Assembly (NCBI RefSeq): GCF_039541235.1
Contig: NZ_BAABFV010000002.1
Location: 310,001-374,000, forward strand
Direction of reading: 5' to 3'
DNA from: Kangiella marina
GTDB taxonomy: Bacteria; Pseudomonadota; Gammaproteobacteria; Enterobacterales; Kangiellaceae
DNA: 64,000 nucleotides
Below, in pieces: positions 45,144 to 54,806 of this stretch. Below the pieces are notes generated by a model. It made no database searches and had not been told where the DNA came from. It saw only the letters and a list, made by a program, of their open reading frames with translations. The position numbers and the translations under genes are program-made. The first letter of the stretch is position 1; every line of letters begins with the position of its first letter.

Positions 45144-45902
45144 GTGATTCATCAAACCGCTATTATTGACCCAACCGCAACCATTGCGGATAACGTTGAG
45201 ATTGGCCCATACTCTATTATCGGGGCTCATAGCTCGATTGGAGAAGGAACGGTTGTTGGACCTCATGTTGTTATTGGCTCTTATACGGAGATAGGTAAAA
45301 ATAACCGCTTTTATCAATTTTCTTCTATCGGTGAAGAGAATCAAGATAAGAAGTATTCTGGGGAGCCAACGAAAACCATTATTGGTGACGGTAACGTTTT
45401 TCGCGAATGCTGTACGGTACACCGTGGCACTGTTCAAGATAGGGGCGAAACCCGTATTGGAGACGGTGGTTGGTTTATGGCGTACACCCATATCGCGCAT
45501 GACTGTAACTTGGGCGATAACATTATCATGTCCAACAACGCGACCTTAGCCGGTCACGTAAAAGTTGGTGACTTTGTTATTCTATCTGGCTTCGCTAAAA
45601 TCCATCAGTTCTGCAAAATTGGTGCTCATGCTTTTGTGGGGATGGACTGCGCAATCAGTAAAGATATTCCGCCATTTGTCTTGGTCGCTGAGAACGCTCC
45701 TTATGGTTTGAATGCAGAAGGTTTAAAGCGCCGCGGTTTTTCAGCTGAGACCATTAGTACTCTAAAAAAAGCGTACCGATTGCTTTATCGTAAGTCCTTG
45801 AAGATTGACGAAGCGATTGCTGAAATGTCGCAGCTTGATGATGAGAGTGTCGACTATCTTATTGAATTTTTAGAGTCCGTTGAGCGTGGCATTTTGAGAT
45901 AA
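45144..45902 (+). CDS. lpxA: UDP-N-acetylglucosamine acyltransferase
   Basis: LpxA starts lipid A synthesis by transferring a hydroxyacyl chain to UDP-GlcNAc. Hexapeptide beta helix from residue 1, catalytic-histidine segment FMAYTHIAHDCNLGDNIIMS, and the C-terminal helical domain LNAEGLKRRGFSAETISTLK. 252 residues, slightly shorter than E. coli (262). GTG start at 45144 with AAGGA upstream. Confidence 0.97.
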   Translation: MIHQTAIIDPTATIADNVEIGPYSIIGAHSSIGEGTVVGPHVVIGSYTEIGKNNRFYQFSSIGEENQDKKYSGEPTKTIIGDGNVFRECCTVHRGTVQDRGETRIGDGGWFMAYTHIAHDCNLGDNIIMSNNATLAGHVKVGDFVILSGFAKIHQFCKIGAHAFVGMDCAISKDIPPFVLVAENAPYGLNAEGLKRRGFSAETISTLKKAYRLLYRKSLKIDEAIAEMSQLDDESVDYLIEFLESVERGILR

Positions 45903-45911
45903 GCCCACTCG

Positions 45912-47129
45912 ATGTCTTCTGTGAAACCCATTCAACGCATTGCTATTGTCGCCGGAGAAGCCTCCGGCGATATTCTAGGTGCAGGCCTAATTTCTGAGTT
46001 AAGAAAAAAGTATCCTAATGCCGTTTTTGAAGGTATCGCTGGCCCTTTAATGCAGAAAGAAGGCTGCGCGAGCCTTTACCCCATGGAGTCTTTATCGGTC
46101 ATGGGGCTGATGCCAATCCTAAAAAAACTACCAGAATTGCTGAAAATGCGTGCAGATTTGGCTCGTTATTGGATTGATACCAAGCCTGATTTGTTTATCG
46201 GTATTGATGCCCCCGAGTTTAATATTGGCTTAGAGCAAAAGTTGAAGCGTAACGGCATCAGAACGGTGCATTACGTCAGTCCTTCAGTTTGGGCATGGCG
46301 TCCTAAGCGTATCCATAAAATAAAGAAAGCGGTTGATTTAATGTTGTGCCTCTTTCCTTTCGAGCAAAAGATTTATCAGCACCATGCCATTGATAACTTT
46401 TGCGTGGGGCACCCACTAGCCGATGACGTGCCACTTGAATCAGATAAACAGGTTGCCAGAGAGGCTTTAGGTATCGAACCTGACGGTTCATTGATATGTT
46501 TGATGCCGGGCAGTCGAGGCTCTGAGATGAAGCTGTTAGGGCCTGACTTCATTGATGCAGCCGTATTACTCAAGCAGTTTTTCCCTAAGCTCCGTTTTGT
46601 TGCGCCAATGGCGAATAACAAACGTCGAGTGCAGTTTCAAAGTCAGCTTACTGAGGCCGAGGCTAAGCATGGAGGGTTACCGCCTATCACATTAGTGGAT
46701 GGTCAGTCGCGGACGGTTATGGCAGCGGCGGATTACATTGTGATGGCTTCCGGAACAGCAACGTTAGAGGCTATGCTAATAAAGCGACCAACGGTGGTGG
46801 CTTATAAAGTCGGCCCTATCAGTTATCGAGTGTTTAAGAGGTTGCTTGCTATCGACACTTTTGCCATTCCTAACCTATTGTCGAAAAAACTGTTATTGCC
46901 TGAGTTAATTCAAGAAGACTGTACGCCCGATAATCTCTTTGCTGAAGTTCGAGCCTGGATAGGAGATAAAGACAATAATGGCGGCCAGCGCTGGCAGGAA
47001 GTTCACCAAGCGTTTCTAGAGTGGCACCAAGCGTTGAAAAAAGATGCCAACGTGTACGCCGCTAACTCGATTGAGCACTGGTGGTCAGAAAACGGTATTA
47101 GACAGCAGGGGGTACTCGAGAATGGATAA
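45912..47129 (+). CDS. lpxB: lipid-A-disaccharide synthase
   Basis: LpxB joins UDP-2,3-diacylglucosamine and lipid X into the lipid A disaccharide at the inner membrane. GT19 motifs: [51 protein letters not shown] and [20 protein letters not shown]. 405 residues. Its end overlaps rnhB by eight bases. Confidence 0.97.
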   Translation: MSSVKPIQRIAIVAGEASGDILGAGLISELRKKYPNAVFEGIAGPLMQKEGCASLYPMESLSVMGLMPILKKLPELLKMRADLARYWIDTKPDLFIGIDAPEFNIGLEQKLKRNGIRTVHYVSPSVWAWRPKRIHKIKKAVDLMLCLFPFEQKIYQHHAIDNFCVGHPLADDVPLESDKQVAREALGIEPDGSLICLMPGSRGSEMKLLGPDFIDAAVLLKQFFPKLRFVAPMANNKRRVQFQSQLTEAEAKHGGLPPITLVDGQSRTVMAAADYIVMASGTATLEAMLIKRPTVVAYKVGPISYRVFKRLLAIDTFAIPNLLSKKLLLPELIQEDCTPDNLFAEVRAWIGDKDNNGGQRWQEVHQAFLEWHQALKKDANVYAANSIEHWWSENGIRQQGVLENG

Positions 47130-47712
47130 CTCCTTGAATCAGAGACCTTTACTGGTCGCCGGAGTTGATGAGGTTGGCCGCGGGCCATTAGCTGGGCCAG
47201 TAGTCGCAGCCGCGGTTATTCTTGATCCAAGCAAGCCTATTGAAGGTTTGGCTGATTCAAAAAAACTCACAGAAAAGCGCCGTGAATCACTGGCACTAGA
47301 GATTAAAGAAAAAGCATTGGCTTGGTCGATTTGCCGAGCTGATGTCGAAGAGATTGATAAAATCAACATCTTACAGGCCAGCTTGTTGGCCATGAAACGG
47401 AGTGTTGAAAGTCTCTCGCACCAACCTGAGTTAGCGCTGATTGATGGCAACCATTGTCCTAAGTTGGACTGCGCCATGGAGGCCATAATCAAGGGCGACA
47501 GTAAAGAGCCTGCGATCAGTGCGGCGTCTATCTTGGCGAAGGTGGCGCGCGACAATGAAATGGTTGAGATGGAAGAAAAATACCCGGGTTACGGTTTTGC
47601 CAAGCACAAGGGCTACCCAACCAAGCAGCACCGAGAAGCTATTATTAAGCTGGGGATTACGGACATCCACAGAAAATCCTACGCTCCAGTACAACAGCAG
47701 CTGAATTTATGA
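47122..47712 (+). CDS. rnhB: ribonuclease HII
   Basis: RNase HII removes ribonucleotides from DNA and RNA primers. The ATG at 47122 overlaps the lpxB end. Active-site motif [15 protein letters not shown] (D and E), [10 protein letters not shown], and [17 protein letters not shown] with further acidic residues. 196 residues. A longer frame into lpxB is not supported by the family. Confidence 0.96.
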   Translation: MDNSLNQRPLLVAGVDEVGRGPLAGPVVAAAVILDPSKPIEGLADSKKLTEKRRESLALEIKEKALAWSICRADVEEIDKINILQASLLAMKRSVESLSHQPELALIDGNHCPKLDCAMEAIIKGDSKEPAISAASILAKVARDNEMVEMEEKYPGYGFAKHKGYPTKQHREAIIKLGITDIHRKSYAPVQQQLNL

Positions 47713-47773
47713 TCATCGAAATGGACTGAGATCAACTCATGTTCATTTTGAGACACGCTCTGTAAGAATATTA

Positions 47774-47802
47774 CTGCAATGCAGCGATGACCTCCTTATA
47801 AT
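47774..47802 (+). promoter_or_regulatory. candidate dnaE promoter
   Basis: CTGCAA (47774-47779), 17 bases, then a perfect TATAAT (47797-47802), in the 163-base gap between rnhB and dnaE. The -35 match is weak. Confidence 0.45.
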
Positions 47803-47875
47803 GAGTAAGTCTGTATAAACCAAGACTTACGATAACGACTTAAAGTTGCACAACAATAATGACGGCACGTTAACT

Positions 47876-50800
47876 ATGGCACCTCGCTTTGTTCATTTAA
47901 AAGTTCATACTGAATACTCTATGGTGGATAGCTTAGTCAGGGTAAAGCCTCTGCTAGCTGACTGTGTTGAGCGTCAGGTTCCGGCGATCGCCATGACGGA
48001 TCAAATGAACATGTGTGGCTTGGTTAAGTTTTACTCCACAGCGGTTAAGTCTGGGGTTAAGCCGATTGCTGGCGCTGATCTATTAGTCGAAGATCCAGAA
48101 GACGAAGATAGTTACTTTCGGGTAACTGCTCTGTGCATGAACACCGACGGATACTTAAACCTTAAGTACATCATTTCGCGTGCCTATTTAAAGAACCAAC
48201 AACGAGGTTTGCCGCTAGTTAAGAAAGAATGGCTGGCTGAGTTGAATGGCGGTCTCATCATTCTTTCTGGAGCGAAAGAAGGGGATATCGGTAAAGCCGT
48301 CTTAGCTGGAAAAATGGACAAGGCAGCTGAATTCCTAGGTTTTTGGAACCACCACTTCTCGAATCGTTTCTACTTAGAGTTACAAAGAACGGGGCGCCCC
48401 TACGAAAACGAATATATTCATCAAGTCATTGGTTTAGCCCAAGGCTCCAGTACGCCAGTTGTTGCGACCAATGATGTCCGCTTTTTATTAAAAGAAGACT
48501 TCGACGCTCACGAAGCTCGAGTATGCATTAACCAAGGTCGTGTGCTTGCCGATCCGAGACGTCCCCGGGATTACTCGGAGCAGCAATATCTCCGCACTGA
48601 AGATGAGATGGTTGAGCTCTTTGATGATATTCCAGAAGCGATTGAAAACACGGTGGAAATTGCTAAGCGATGTAACATGGACTTACGCCTTGGAGAGTAT
48701 TTCTTACCGGAGTTCCCAATCCCTGATGGCTTGACCATTGATCAGTATTTTGAGCAAGTATCAAAGGATGGCTTAGAAGAACGACTGGATCATTTATATG
48801 ATCGCAACGCGGATAATTTCGCTGAAATCCGTAAGCCCTATGATGAGCGCCTACAAATTGAATTAGACGTCATTAACTCTATGGGCTTCCCCGGATACTT
48901 TTTGATCGTTGGTGACTTTATTCAGTGGTCAAAAGATAACGGTGTGCCAGTAGGCCCCGGTCGTGGTTCTGGTGCGGGCTCATTAGTCGCGTACGCGATG
49001 AAAATTACTGACCTTGATCCGCTCGAATTCGACCTCCTTTTTGAGAGATTCTTGAATCCAGAGCGGGTTTCGATGCCTGACTTTGACGTCGACTTCTGTA
49101 TGGAAGGGCGTGATCGTGTGATTGATTATGTGGCAGAGCGCTACGGCCGTAACAGTGTATCGCAGATTATTACGTTCGGTACCATGGCGGCGAAAGCGGT
49201 GATTCGAGATGTGGGGCGTGTATTAAGTCATCCTTATGGGTTTGTCGATAAGATCGCCAAGCTTATTCCGTTTGAAGTCGGTATGACGCTGGAAAAGGCC
49301 TACGAGCAAGAGCCTGAACTGCCACGGATGTACGAGGAAGACGAAGACTTCCGTGAAGTTTGGGATTTGGCGCGTAAGTTAGAAGGCGTCAAGCGTAACG
49401 CTGGTAAGCACGCCGGTGGTGTGGTCATTGCGCCAGCTGACTTGGAAGAGTTTGCGCCACTGTATTGTGATGAAACCGGAGCTAACGTCGTTACCCAGTT
49501 TGATAAGGATGATGTTGAAAGCGCAGGCCTTGTTAAGTTTGACTTCCTGGGTTTGCGAACGCTGACTATTATCGACTGGGCGCTGGAAACGACCAATTCG
49601 ATTTTACAGAAAAGAGGCGAAGCGCCGGTCGACATTACTAAGATCGATACTGAAGATCCAGAAGTCTTTAAGTTATTGCAGTCGGCTAATACTACCGCGG
49701 TTTTCCAGCTGGAATCTCGCGGCATGAAAGATTTGATTAAGCGATTAAAGCCGAACCGTTTTGAAGATATTATCGCTTTGGTGGCTTTGTTCCGTCCCGG
49801 CCCACTTCAGTCGGGCATGGTTGATGACTTTATTCGACGTAAGCACGGTTTGGATAAAGTCTCTTATCCTCATCCGGATTATCAGCACGAGTGGCTACAA
49901 GACACGCTTGAACCGACGTATGGCATTATTCTCTACCAGGAGCAGGTAATGCAGATTGCGCAGGTCTTAGCGGGTTACTCGCTGGGCGGCGCGGATATTT
50001 TGCGTCGTGCGATGGGTAAGAAAAAAGCTGAGGAGATGGAGAAGCAGCGTAGCATCTTTAAAGAAGGCGCTGAGAGAAATGGTGTCGATGGCGACTTAGC
50101 CATGAAGATTTTTGACTTGGTTGAAAAATTCGCAGGCTACGGTTTTAACAAGTCGCACTCAGCCGCTTATGCACTTGTCGCTTACCAAACAGCGTGGCTT
50201 AAAACGCACCATCCAGCTTCCTTCATGGCGGCTGTAATGTCGTCGGATATGGATAACACTGATAAGGTGGTGACTTATGTGGAAGATGCCGAAATGCAAG
50301 GTATCACCATTACGCCACCCGACGTCAACAAAGGACAGTACCGCTTCTCCGTCGATGAAGAAGGGCGTATCGTTTATGGTATCGGCGCGATTAAAGGTGT
50401 TGGTGAAGGCGCAATTGAAAGCATCGTTAACGAGCGTGAGGCCAACGGTCCTTATGACGATCTATTCGACTTCTGTAGTCGCGTCGATCTGAAAAAAGCT
50501 AATCGTCGTGTTTTAGAATCTCTTATTCGTGCGGGTGCCTTGGATCAGCTGGGGCCAAACCGTGCCACATTGATGGCGTCGCTTGACGAAGCGATTAAAG
50601 CCGCTGAACAATTCAATAAAAGCCAAGAAGTCGGGCAAGACGACTTGTTTGGTAGTGTTGTCGCGACAACGGCCAGCGAGCAGCATCAGTATGTACGCGT
50701 TCGCCCATGGACTGACGAGCAGGTGTTACAGGGCGAAAAGGACACACTAGGCCTCTATTTAACAGGCCATCCGATTGACCGCTACGTGCCAGAAATTCAG

Positions 50801-51361
50801 CAGATGAGCGTGACTCGCCTACGTGATTTACAACCCACAGGGCGAGGCCGAACAGCGAGAGTTGCGGGCCTGATCATTGCTATGCGCGTGATGACGACGA
50901 AGCGCGGTGACAAGATGGGCATTTTGACTATCGACGATAAATCGGGCAGATGTGATGTTACTGTATACGCTGAGACTTTTGAGCGTTATCGAGACGTACT
51001 AACCAAAGACAGCGTGGTAGTGATTGATGGTGAAGCCCGCCATGATGATTATTCTGGTGGCACAAGTGTTAGCGCCAACAGCGTCCTATCCTTTGAGCAA
51101 GCCCGTGAGCAGTACTGCAAAAAAATCGTCATAACCGTTTCCGATACCATTATTGGCCCAGACACCATGACCGAGTTGCATGAAAAGCTTAATCAGCACA
51201 AAGATGGAAGTTGTCCAGTCGTGGTCAACTTACAGTATCAGCAAGCCAAGTTATCCGCGGACTATAAGCTTGCCCCAGAGTGGGCGGTGCAGCCAGCCGA
51301 CGCACTGGTGTTCGCATTGAAGCATATACCGGGATGTGTTGAGGCGAAGGTGGAGTATTAA
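47876..51361 (+). CDS. dnaE: DNA polymerase III alpha subunit
   Basis: The replicative polymerase catalytic subunit, 1161 residues. N-terminal PHP domain (MAPRFVHLKVHTEYSMVDSL), polymerase core with GPGRGSGAGSLVAYAM and the catalytic aspartates of MPDFDVDFCMEGRDRV, the NAGKHAGGVVIAP region, helix-hairpin-helix near residue 830-900, and a C-terminal OB fold (VAGLIIAMRVMTTKRGDKMG). The ATG at 47876 matches the family start; an upstream TTG is in frame but unlikely. Confidence 0.97.
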   Translation: MAPRFVHLKVHTEYSMVDSLVRVKPLLADCVERQVPAIAMTDQMNMCGLVKFYSTAVKSGVKPIAGADLLVEDPEDEDSYFRVTALCMNTDGYLNLKYIISRAYLKNQQRGLPLVKKEWLAELNGGLIILSGAKEGDIGKAVLAGKMDKAAEFLGFWNHHFSNRFYLELQRTGRPYENEYIHQVIGLAQGSSTPVVATNDVRFLLKEDFDAHEARVCINQGRVLADPRRPRDYSEQQYLRTEDEMVELFDDIPEAIENTVEIAKRCNMDLRLGEYFLPEFPIPDGLTIDQYFEQVSKDGLEERLDHLYDRNADNFAEIRKPYDERLQIELDVINSMGFPGYFLIVGDFIQWSKDNGVPVGPGRGSGAGSLVAYAMKITDLDPLEFDLLFERFLNPERVSMPDFDVDFCMEGRDRVIDYVAERYGRNSVSQIITFGTMAAKAVIRDVGRVLSHPYGFVDKIAKLIPFEVGMTLEKAYEQEPELPRMYEEDEDFREVWDLARKLEGVKRNAGKHAGGVVIAPADLEEFAPLYCDETGANVVTQFDKDDVESAGLVKFDFLGLRTLTIIDWALETTNSILQKRGEAPVDITKIDTEDPEVFKLLQSANTTAVFQLESRGMKDLIKRLKPNRFEDIIALVALFRPGPLQSGMVDDFIRRKHGLDKVSYPHPDYQHEWLQDTLEPTYGIILYQEQVMQIAQVLAGYSLGGADILRRAMGKKKAEEMEKQRSIFKEGAERNGVDGDLAMKIFDLVEKFAGYGFNKSHSAAYALVAYQTAWLKTHHPASFMAAVMSSDMDNTDKVVTYVEDAEMQGITITPPDVNKGQYRFSVDEEGRIVYGIGAIKGVGEGAIESIVNEREANGPYDDLFDFCSRVDLKKANRRVLESLIRAGALDQLGPNRATLMASLDEAIKAAEQFNKSQEVGQDDLFGSVVATTASEQHQYVRVRPWTDEQVLQGEKDTLGLYLTGHPIDRYVPEIQQMSVTRLRDLQPTGRGRTARVAGLIIAMRVMTTKRGDKMGILTIDDKSGRCDVTVYAETFERYRDVLTKDSVVVIDGEARHDDYSGGTSVSANSVLSFEQAREQYCKKIVITVSDTIIGPDTMTELHEKLNQHKDGSCPVVVNLQYQQAKLSADYKLAPEWAVQPADALVFALKHIPGCVEAKVEY

Positions 51362-51381
51362 TTACTGAAAAGGAAAAGCAA

Positions 51382-52173
51382 ATGAAGAGCTATATGCTTG
51401 TTATCTTTTTATTTCTTTACGCCGGAGTATTAGACGCTAAGGAATCAGAAAGGACGTTAGAAAAACTTGGTTACTCTAGTACTATCGAGTCATTCGAACG
51501 AGCAATTAAAAGAGATGATCTAGAAGCGCTTAAAATTTATATTGACTCAGGCATCGTAGATACATTCAGAAAGGAAAAGAAGAATCCCATTGGCACATTA
51601 GCTTTTCATGGTAGCCGGGAAGCTTTCAAGCTGTGGCTTGATTACTTTAATCCGCCTTCTGGCGCTTACGCTTATGAGAAAACGATGTGGTTTTTTATTG
51701 GTATAGGAAAGGAAAAGCATGCCATATTATTATCAGAATATATTGAAGACCCTAACTATACTTTTGATTACGGGATGTCGCTTTTATTAACTGCTTCGCA
51801 GCAAGGGATGATGACAGTTGTACAAAAACTAGTTGAGCTTGGTGCCTCTCCAAATGCTTCTGATGATTTTGGTAATATTGCTGCTACTTTAGCCATTAGA
51901 AATGATAATTTAGAAACTTATAAATTTTTAATTAAAAATACAGACTTTTCAAAAGTTACTGAACTTTCTGTAAAATCGCTTTTAGGTTCTATTATGCGAA
52001 ATAGAAATTTTAATGTTGAAGCATTAAGGTTTCTCTTTGGCACTTCTAATATTCCGTTAACAAATGCAAACTATAACATTCTTATAAGAAGCGAAAGACA
52101 AATAGGCAATCAAAGCACAGAAGCTTATCAGCTAATTGAAGATGCATTTAAGTTTGTAAAAGAAACTTGGTGA
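51382..52173 (+). CDS. exported ankyrin-repeat protein
   Basis: 263 residues with a signal peptide (YMLVIFLFLYAGVLDA). Ankyrin-type repeats are visible around residues 45-70 (RDDLEALKIYIDSG) and clearly at about 130-180 (LLLTASQQGMMTVVQKLVEL, GASPNASDDFGNIAATLAIR). Ankyrins bind proteins; the partner is unknown. AAAGGAAAAG precedes the ATG. It lies 20 bases after dnaE, is more AT-rich than that gene by eye, and is probably an accessory acquisition. Confidence 0.72.
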   Translation: MKSYMLVIFLFLYAGVLDAKESERTLEKLGYSSTIESFERAIKRDDLEALKIYIDSGIVDTFRKEKKNPIGTLAFHGSREAFKLWLDYFNPPSGAYAYEKTMWFFIGIGKEKHAILLSEYIEDPNYTFDYGMSLLLTASQQGMMTVVQKLVELGASPNASDDFGNIAATLAIRNDNLETYKFLIKNTDFSKVTELSVKSLLGSIMRNRNFNVEALRFLFGTSNIPLTNANYNILIRSERQIGNQSTEAYQLIEDAFKFVKETW

Positions 52174-52334
52174 TTGTCTATGACTTTTGTCAGTTATCCT
52201 TTTAAGAAATTATAAAATTTATATGCTCGCCTTAGTTATTGGTTTTTTGATAGCTTCAATTATTGCAGACGAAAGTCTATTCCGAACTATTGTGATGATT
52301 ATTAATGTGAACTAATAATATTAGGGGTAATGAA

Positions 52335-52724
52335 GTGGATACTAACTTATTACTTTACCCAATGCTTGCTCACGTTCTGTGGGTGGCATTTCTCTATGTA
52401 TTGCTTACGGTGGTGCGTGCGCCTGCGGTATGGGGATTTATTCAGTCTAAGAGGGCGTCGTGGGCTGAGGTTGAGCCGCGTATTAGTGCGAATTTGTCGA
52501 ATCAGTTTGAGTGGCCGTTATTCTTTTATGTGGTGTGCGTGCTATTAGTGAGTCAGGGAGGCGTGGTTGAGCCTCTGCAGGTTTGGTTGGCTTGGGTGTT
52601 TGTTGCTGGGCGATTGGTTCATAGTTTTGTACAGATACTGACGAACAATATTCGCTTTAGAGGACTTATTTTTACTATTAACTTCTTAGCAGTTCTAGCT
52701 ATGTGGGCTGTTATGTTGATTTAG
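52335..52724 (+). CDS. MAPEG family membrane protein
   Basis: 129 residues with four membrane helices. The MAPEG pattern is seen in EPRISANLSNQFEWPLFFYV, LAWVFVAGRLVHSFVQI and NNIRFRGLIFTINF. Members include glutathione-dependent membrane enzymes of eicosanoid metabolism; bacterial roles are mostly unknown. The GTG start at 52335 has AGGGG upstream. Confidence 0.82.
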   Translation: MDTNLLLYPMLAHVLWVAFLYVLLTVVRAPAVWGFIQSKRASWAEVEPRISANLSNQFEWPLFFYVVCVLLVSQGGVVEPLQVWLAWVFVAGRLVHSFVQILTNNIRFRGLIFTINFLAVLAMWAVMLI

Positions 52725-52791
52725 GTTATATCTTACTTATAATCAGGCGTGTTGAATCTTATTAGAATATTATAAATATAGGGACTTAGGC

Positions 52792-53202
52792 ATGAAGTTT
52801 ATTATTAAAGACTTTTTTTTCGCATGCGTTGCTTCTGTTGTTTTGTACTATCTTGTTGTGGCTTCGGTTGGTATTGCTGCAGCGCTAGCTATTCCCAATG
52901 GATATATTGAGTGGTTCAGGAAAGAAGAAATTTTGAAGTTTGGTGTTTATCTGTGGAGTGTTATGACGATTATCCCCGCACAGGCGATTCCCACTATTAT
53001 CATCACATACATTATCGCTAGGTTTTTGGTAGATAATGTTAAGGTTTTCTGTGCTGCATTGATATTAATTTATATTATTTACTATGCAGTAGAGTATAGG
53101 GGTTTTGGTTCTTTAGGGGTGGCTTTGATATACCCATTATCTATTGTACTAGCTGGTTATTTAGCGCAAAAAGTAAGAGCTAAAAAGAGCATCTCTGATT
53201 AA
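52792..53202 (+). CDS. hypothetical membrane protein
   Basis: 136 residues, about four hydrophobic segments (VASVVLYYLVVASVGIAAAL, VYLWSVMTIIPAQAIPTIII, VFCAALILIYIIYYAVEY, ALIYPLSIVLAGYLA) and a basic end (KKVRAKKSISD-like). No family recognised. Its last four bases overlap the 3' end of the convergent minus-strand gene. Confidence 0.6.
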   Translation: MKFIIKDFFFACVASVVLYYLVVASVGIAAALAIPNGYIEWFRKEEILKFGVYLWSVMTIIPAQAIPTIIITYIIARFLVDNVKVFCAALILIYIIYYAVEYRGFGSLGVALIYPLSIVLAGYLAQKVRAKKSISD

Positions 53203-53870
53203 TTACTAACTCCAAACCGCCAGCTAAAGTTGTTTCGTTTCCACATCATGGCGGTTAAGCCGAAGTAAAGTGACATATAGAGGGCGAAGTGCCATTCGAT
53301 GATGTTTTCAGCCTGATCTGCCCAGCTTACGCCGGTGGCTTTGATGATGACGTTGGCGATACCAAGGCACCAATAAAGGATCATTAAGATGAGCTGTGTT
53401 TTTAGGTATTTTTGCGATTGTCTATCCAATGTCTGTCTGGCTTTTTGTAAGCTTCGGATGCTGAGCATTTGTGCTAATACGGTGAGGGCGAAGTAGAAGG
53501 TTATGCCGTAGCGTCGCATAAATTGGTAAAAATCACCTTCGGTACCGAGGAAGTTTACGTAGAGGATTAAAAACAATGCGCCGATACTGCCAAGGATAAA
53601 TATAGACCGGTGTGTTTTATCGGTTATTTGTTTTAACCAGATACTCTGTAGATACCAAAAAAATACTAATAAAGCAGCGGTTGGCATCATCAGCCCGCGA
53701 AATATGAATATGGCATTGCCCTCGCGAGCAGCTCTGCTGATCGAGGTGCAACCTTGAAGATAAGGAACGCATTCTCTAGCCACACCCTCCCATAACCCAA
53801 GAAAAAACGCCCCATGCGCGGCAATGATAGGGATTAAGCAAACACTCCAAGCGACGTGGTGTGGGCGGAT
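53199..53870 (-). CDS. membrane protein of about six helices, lacking a standard start codon
   Basis: The frame from 53870 to 53199 (223 codons) encodes a polytopic protein: first helix VAWSVCLIPIIAAHGAFFLG, then ECVPYLQGCTSISRAAREGN and further helices. The segment PYLQGCTSISRAAR is typical of a gammaproteobacterial membrane family of unknown role (DUF998/Frag1-like topology). A strong AAGGAG (53876-53881) sits five bases before the codon ATC at 53870-53868, exactly where an ATG is expected; an in-frame TGA lies four codons further up. The first standard start is a GTG at 53783, which would delete the first helix. Either ATC is used, or the gene has lost its start. Confidence 0.65.
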   Translation of the reverse strand: MRPHHVAWSVCLIPIIAAHGAFFLGLWEGVARECVPYLQGCTSISRAAREGNAIFIFRGLMMPTAALLVFFWYLQSIWLKQITDKTHRSIFILGSIGALFLILYVNFLGTEGDFYQFMRRYGITFYFALTVLAQMLSIRSLQKARQTLDRQSQKYLKTQLILMILYWCLGIANVIIKATGVSWADQAENIIEWHFALYMSLYFGLTAMMWKRNNFSWRFGVSN

Positions 53871-53973
53871 AATAACTCCTTCTCAACTTACGTATTTAAT
53901 CTATCAATGAGCAAATAATAGGCATGAACAAGTCATTAGCGCAAGTAAAGCTACGGTTGATTTGGAAGGTATT

Positions 53974-54059
53974 TATAGGATGGGTTAAGCGTAAGCTGTA
54001 ACCCATCGATGTGATGTGAGCTTGTTGGGTTACGAGGCAAGCCTCTAACCCAACCTATA
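53974..54059. repeat. 86-bp repeat with GGGTTA/TAACCC inverted ends
   Basis: Ends TATAGGATGGGTTA and TAACCCAACCTATA are nearly inverted copies, with a second internal pair (TAACCCATCGATG against TTGTTGGGTTACG). The ATGGGTT...AACCCA style is a known dispersed element type in proteobacterial genomes. It lies between two minus-strand genes. Only one copy is in this window. Confidence 0.6.
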
Positions 54060-54083
54060 TGTGCTTTTGAGGAAAAAGGGGCG

Positions 54084-54623
54084 TTACAACTTTTTCTTCA
54101 ATCGCTTTTCGACCATCTTCTTTTCCCAGTTGATGTTGATGATGTTGATGACTTCGAAGGCTTGTAGGCCATGCATGATTAGGCCGAATGTCCATGCTGC
54201 CCATGGGATATACATTTCTGTTATTTTTCCGGTGAAAATAAAGATGACACAAAAGATGACGTATATCAGTAAGTGTGAGTAAAAGTCTTTGATGCCTTTG
54301 ACGTACTCCATGGCTTCGGCTTCTTCTTTCGAGACTTCTTCGGTAGGCAGTTCTTTCGAGTCAGTTTGCTTGCTTGGGTTGTTGTCGGCTGTGTTCATTA
54401 CGGGCTCCTTGATTTGCTGTTCCTGAGGTTTTTCTGGTGATGACTCAGGAGGTTGAAACGTGGCGATATCCACTTCAAACACAGCGGCGAGGGCTTTTTG
54501 ACTTTCAAGGCTGGCGGGTTGGCCGCGTTCAATACGCTGAATGGTGCGGACGCTCAGTCCTGTCATTTCGGCGAGTTGTTCTTGTGACCATCCGTTACGT
54601 AATCGTAGTTTTCTTACAATCAT
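54084..54623 (-). CDS. XRE regulator fused to a 2TM membrane domain
   Basis: 179 residues. The first 65 are a helix-turn-helix domain (NGWSQEQLAEMTGLSVRTIQ, then RIERGQPASLESQKALAAVF). A hydrophilic linker of about 50 follows (EEVSKEEAEAMEYVKGIKDF), then two membrane helices (SHLLIYVIFCVIFIFTG and WAAWTFGLIMHGLQAF). HTH-2TM proteins are membrane-attached repressors in many bacteria. The inverted repeat at 54752-54778 may be its operator. Confidence 0.83.
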   Translation of the reverse strand: MIVRKLRLRNGWSQEQLAEMTGLSVRTIQRIERGQPASLESQKALAAVFEVDIATFQPPESSPEKPQEQQIKEPVMNTADNNPSKQTDSKELPTEEVSKEEAEAMEYVKGIKDFYSHLLIYVIFCVIFIFTGKITEMYIPWAAWTFGLIMHGLQAFEVINIININWEKKMVEKRLKKKL

Positions 54624-54751
54624 GTTTCCAATCCTAATAAAGTGATTAATTAAGCTTCAACGCCTTGCTGTGGTGCGGTGGCTATCGAGTGAGCCTGTAT
54701 TATCAAAATACACCGCTGAGTATACCACGTCATAAGCGGGACAGTAGTCAT

Positions 54752-54778
54752 GATGTCACCTGACATTTAGGTGACATC
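54752..54778. promoter_or_regulatory. inverted repeat, possible operator of the HTH-2TM gene
   Basis: GATGTCACC (54752-54760) and GGTGACATC (54770-54778) are perfect inverse copies with a nine-base spacer that itself starts TGACA. It lies 129 bases upstream of the regulator start and just beyond the stop of the preceding gene; no T-run follows on the minus strand, so an operator is more likely than a terminator. Confidence 0.45.
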
Positions 54779-54806
54779 TTATATAAATCAATAGGTTACA
54801 AGGACA

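Noticed and set aside
52223-52315. 30-codon frame MLALVIGFLIASII... between the ankyrin and MAPEG genes
   Set aside because: Hydrophobic and open, but no ribosome site, in AT-rich DNA where such frames arise by chance.
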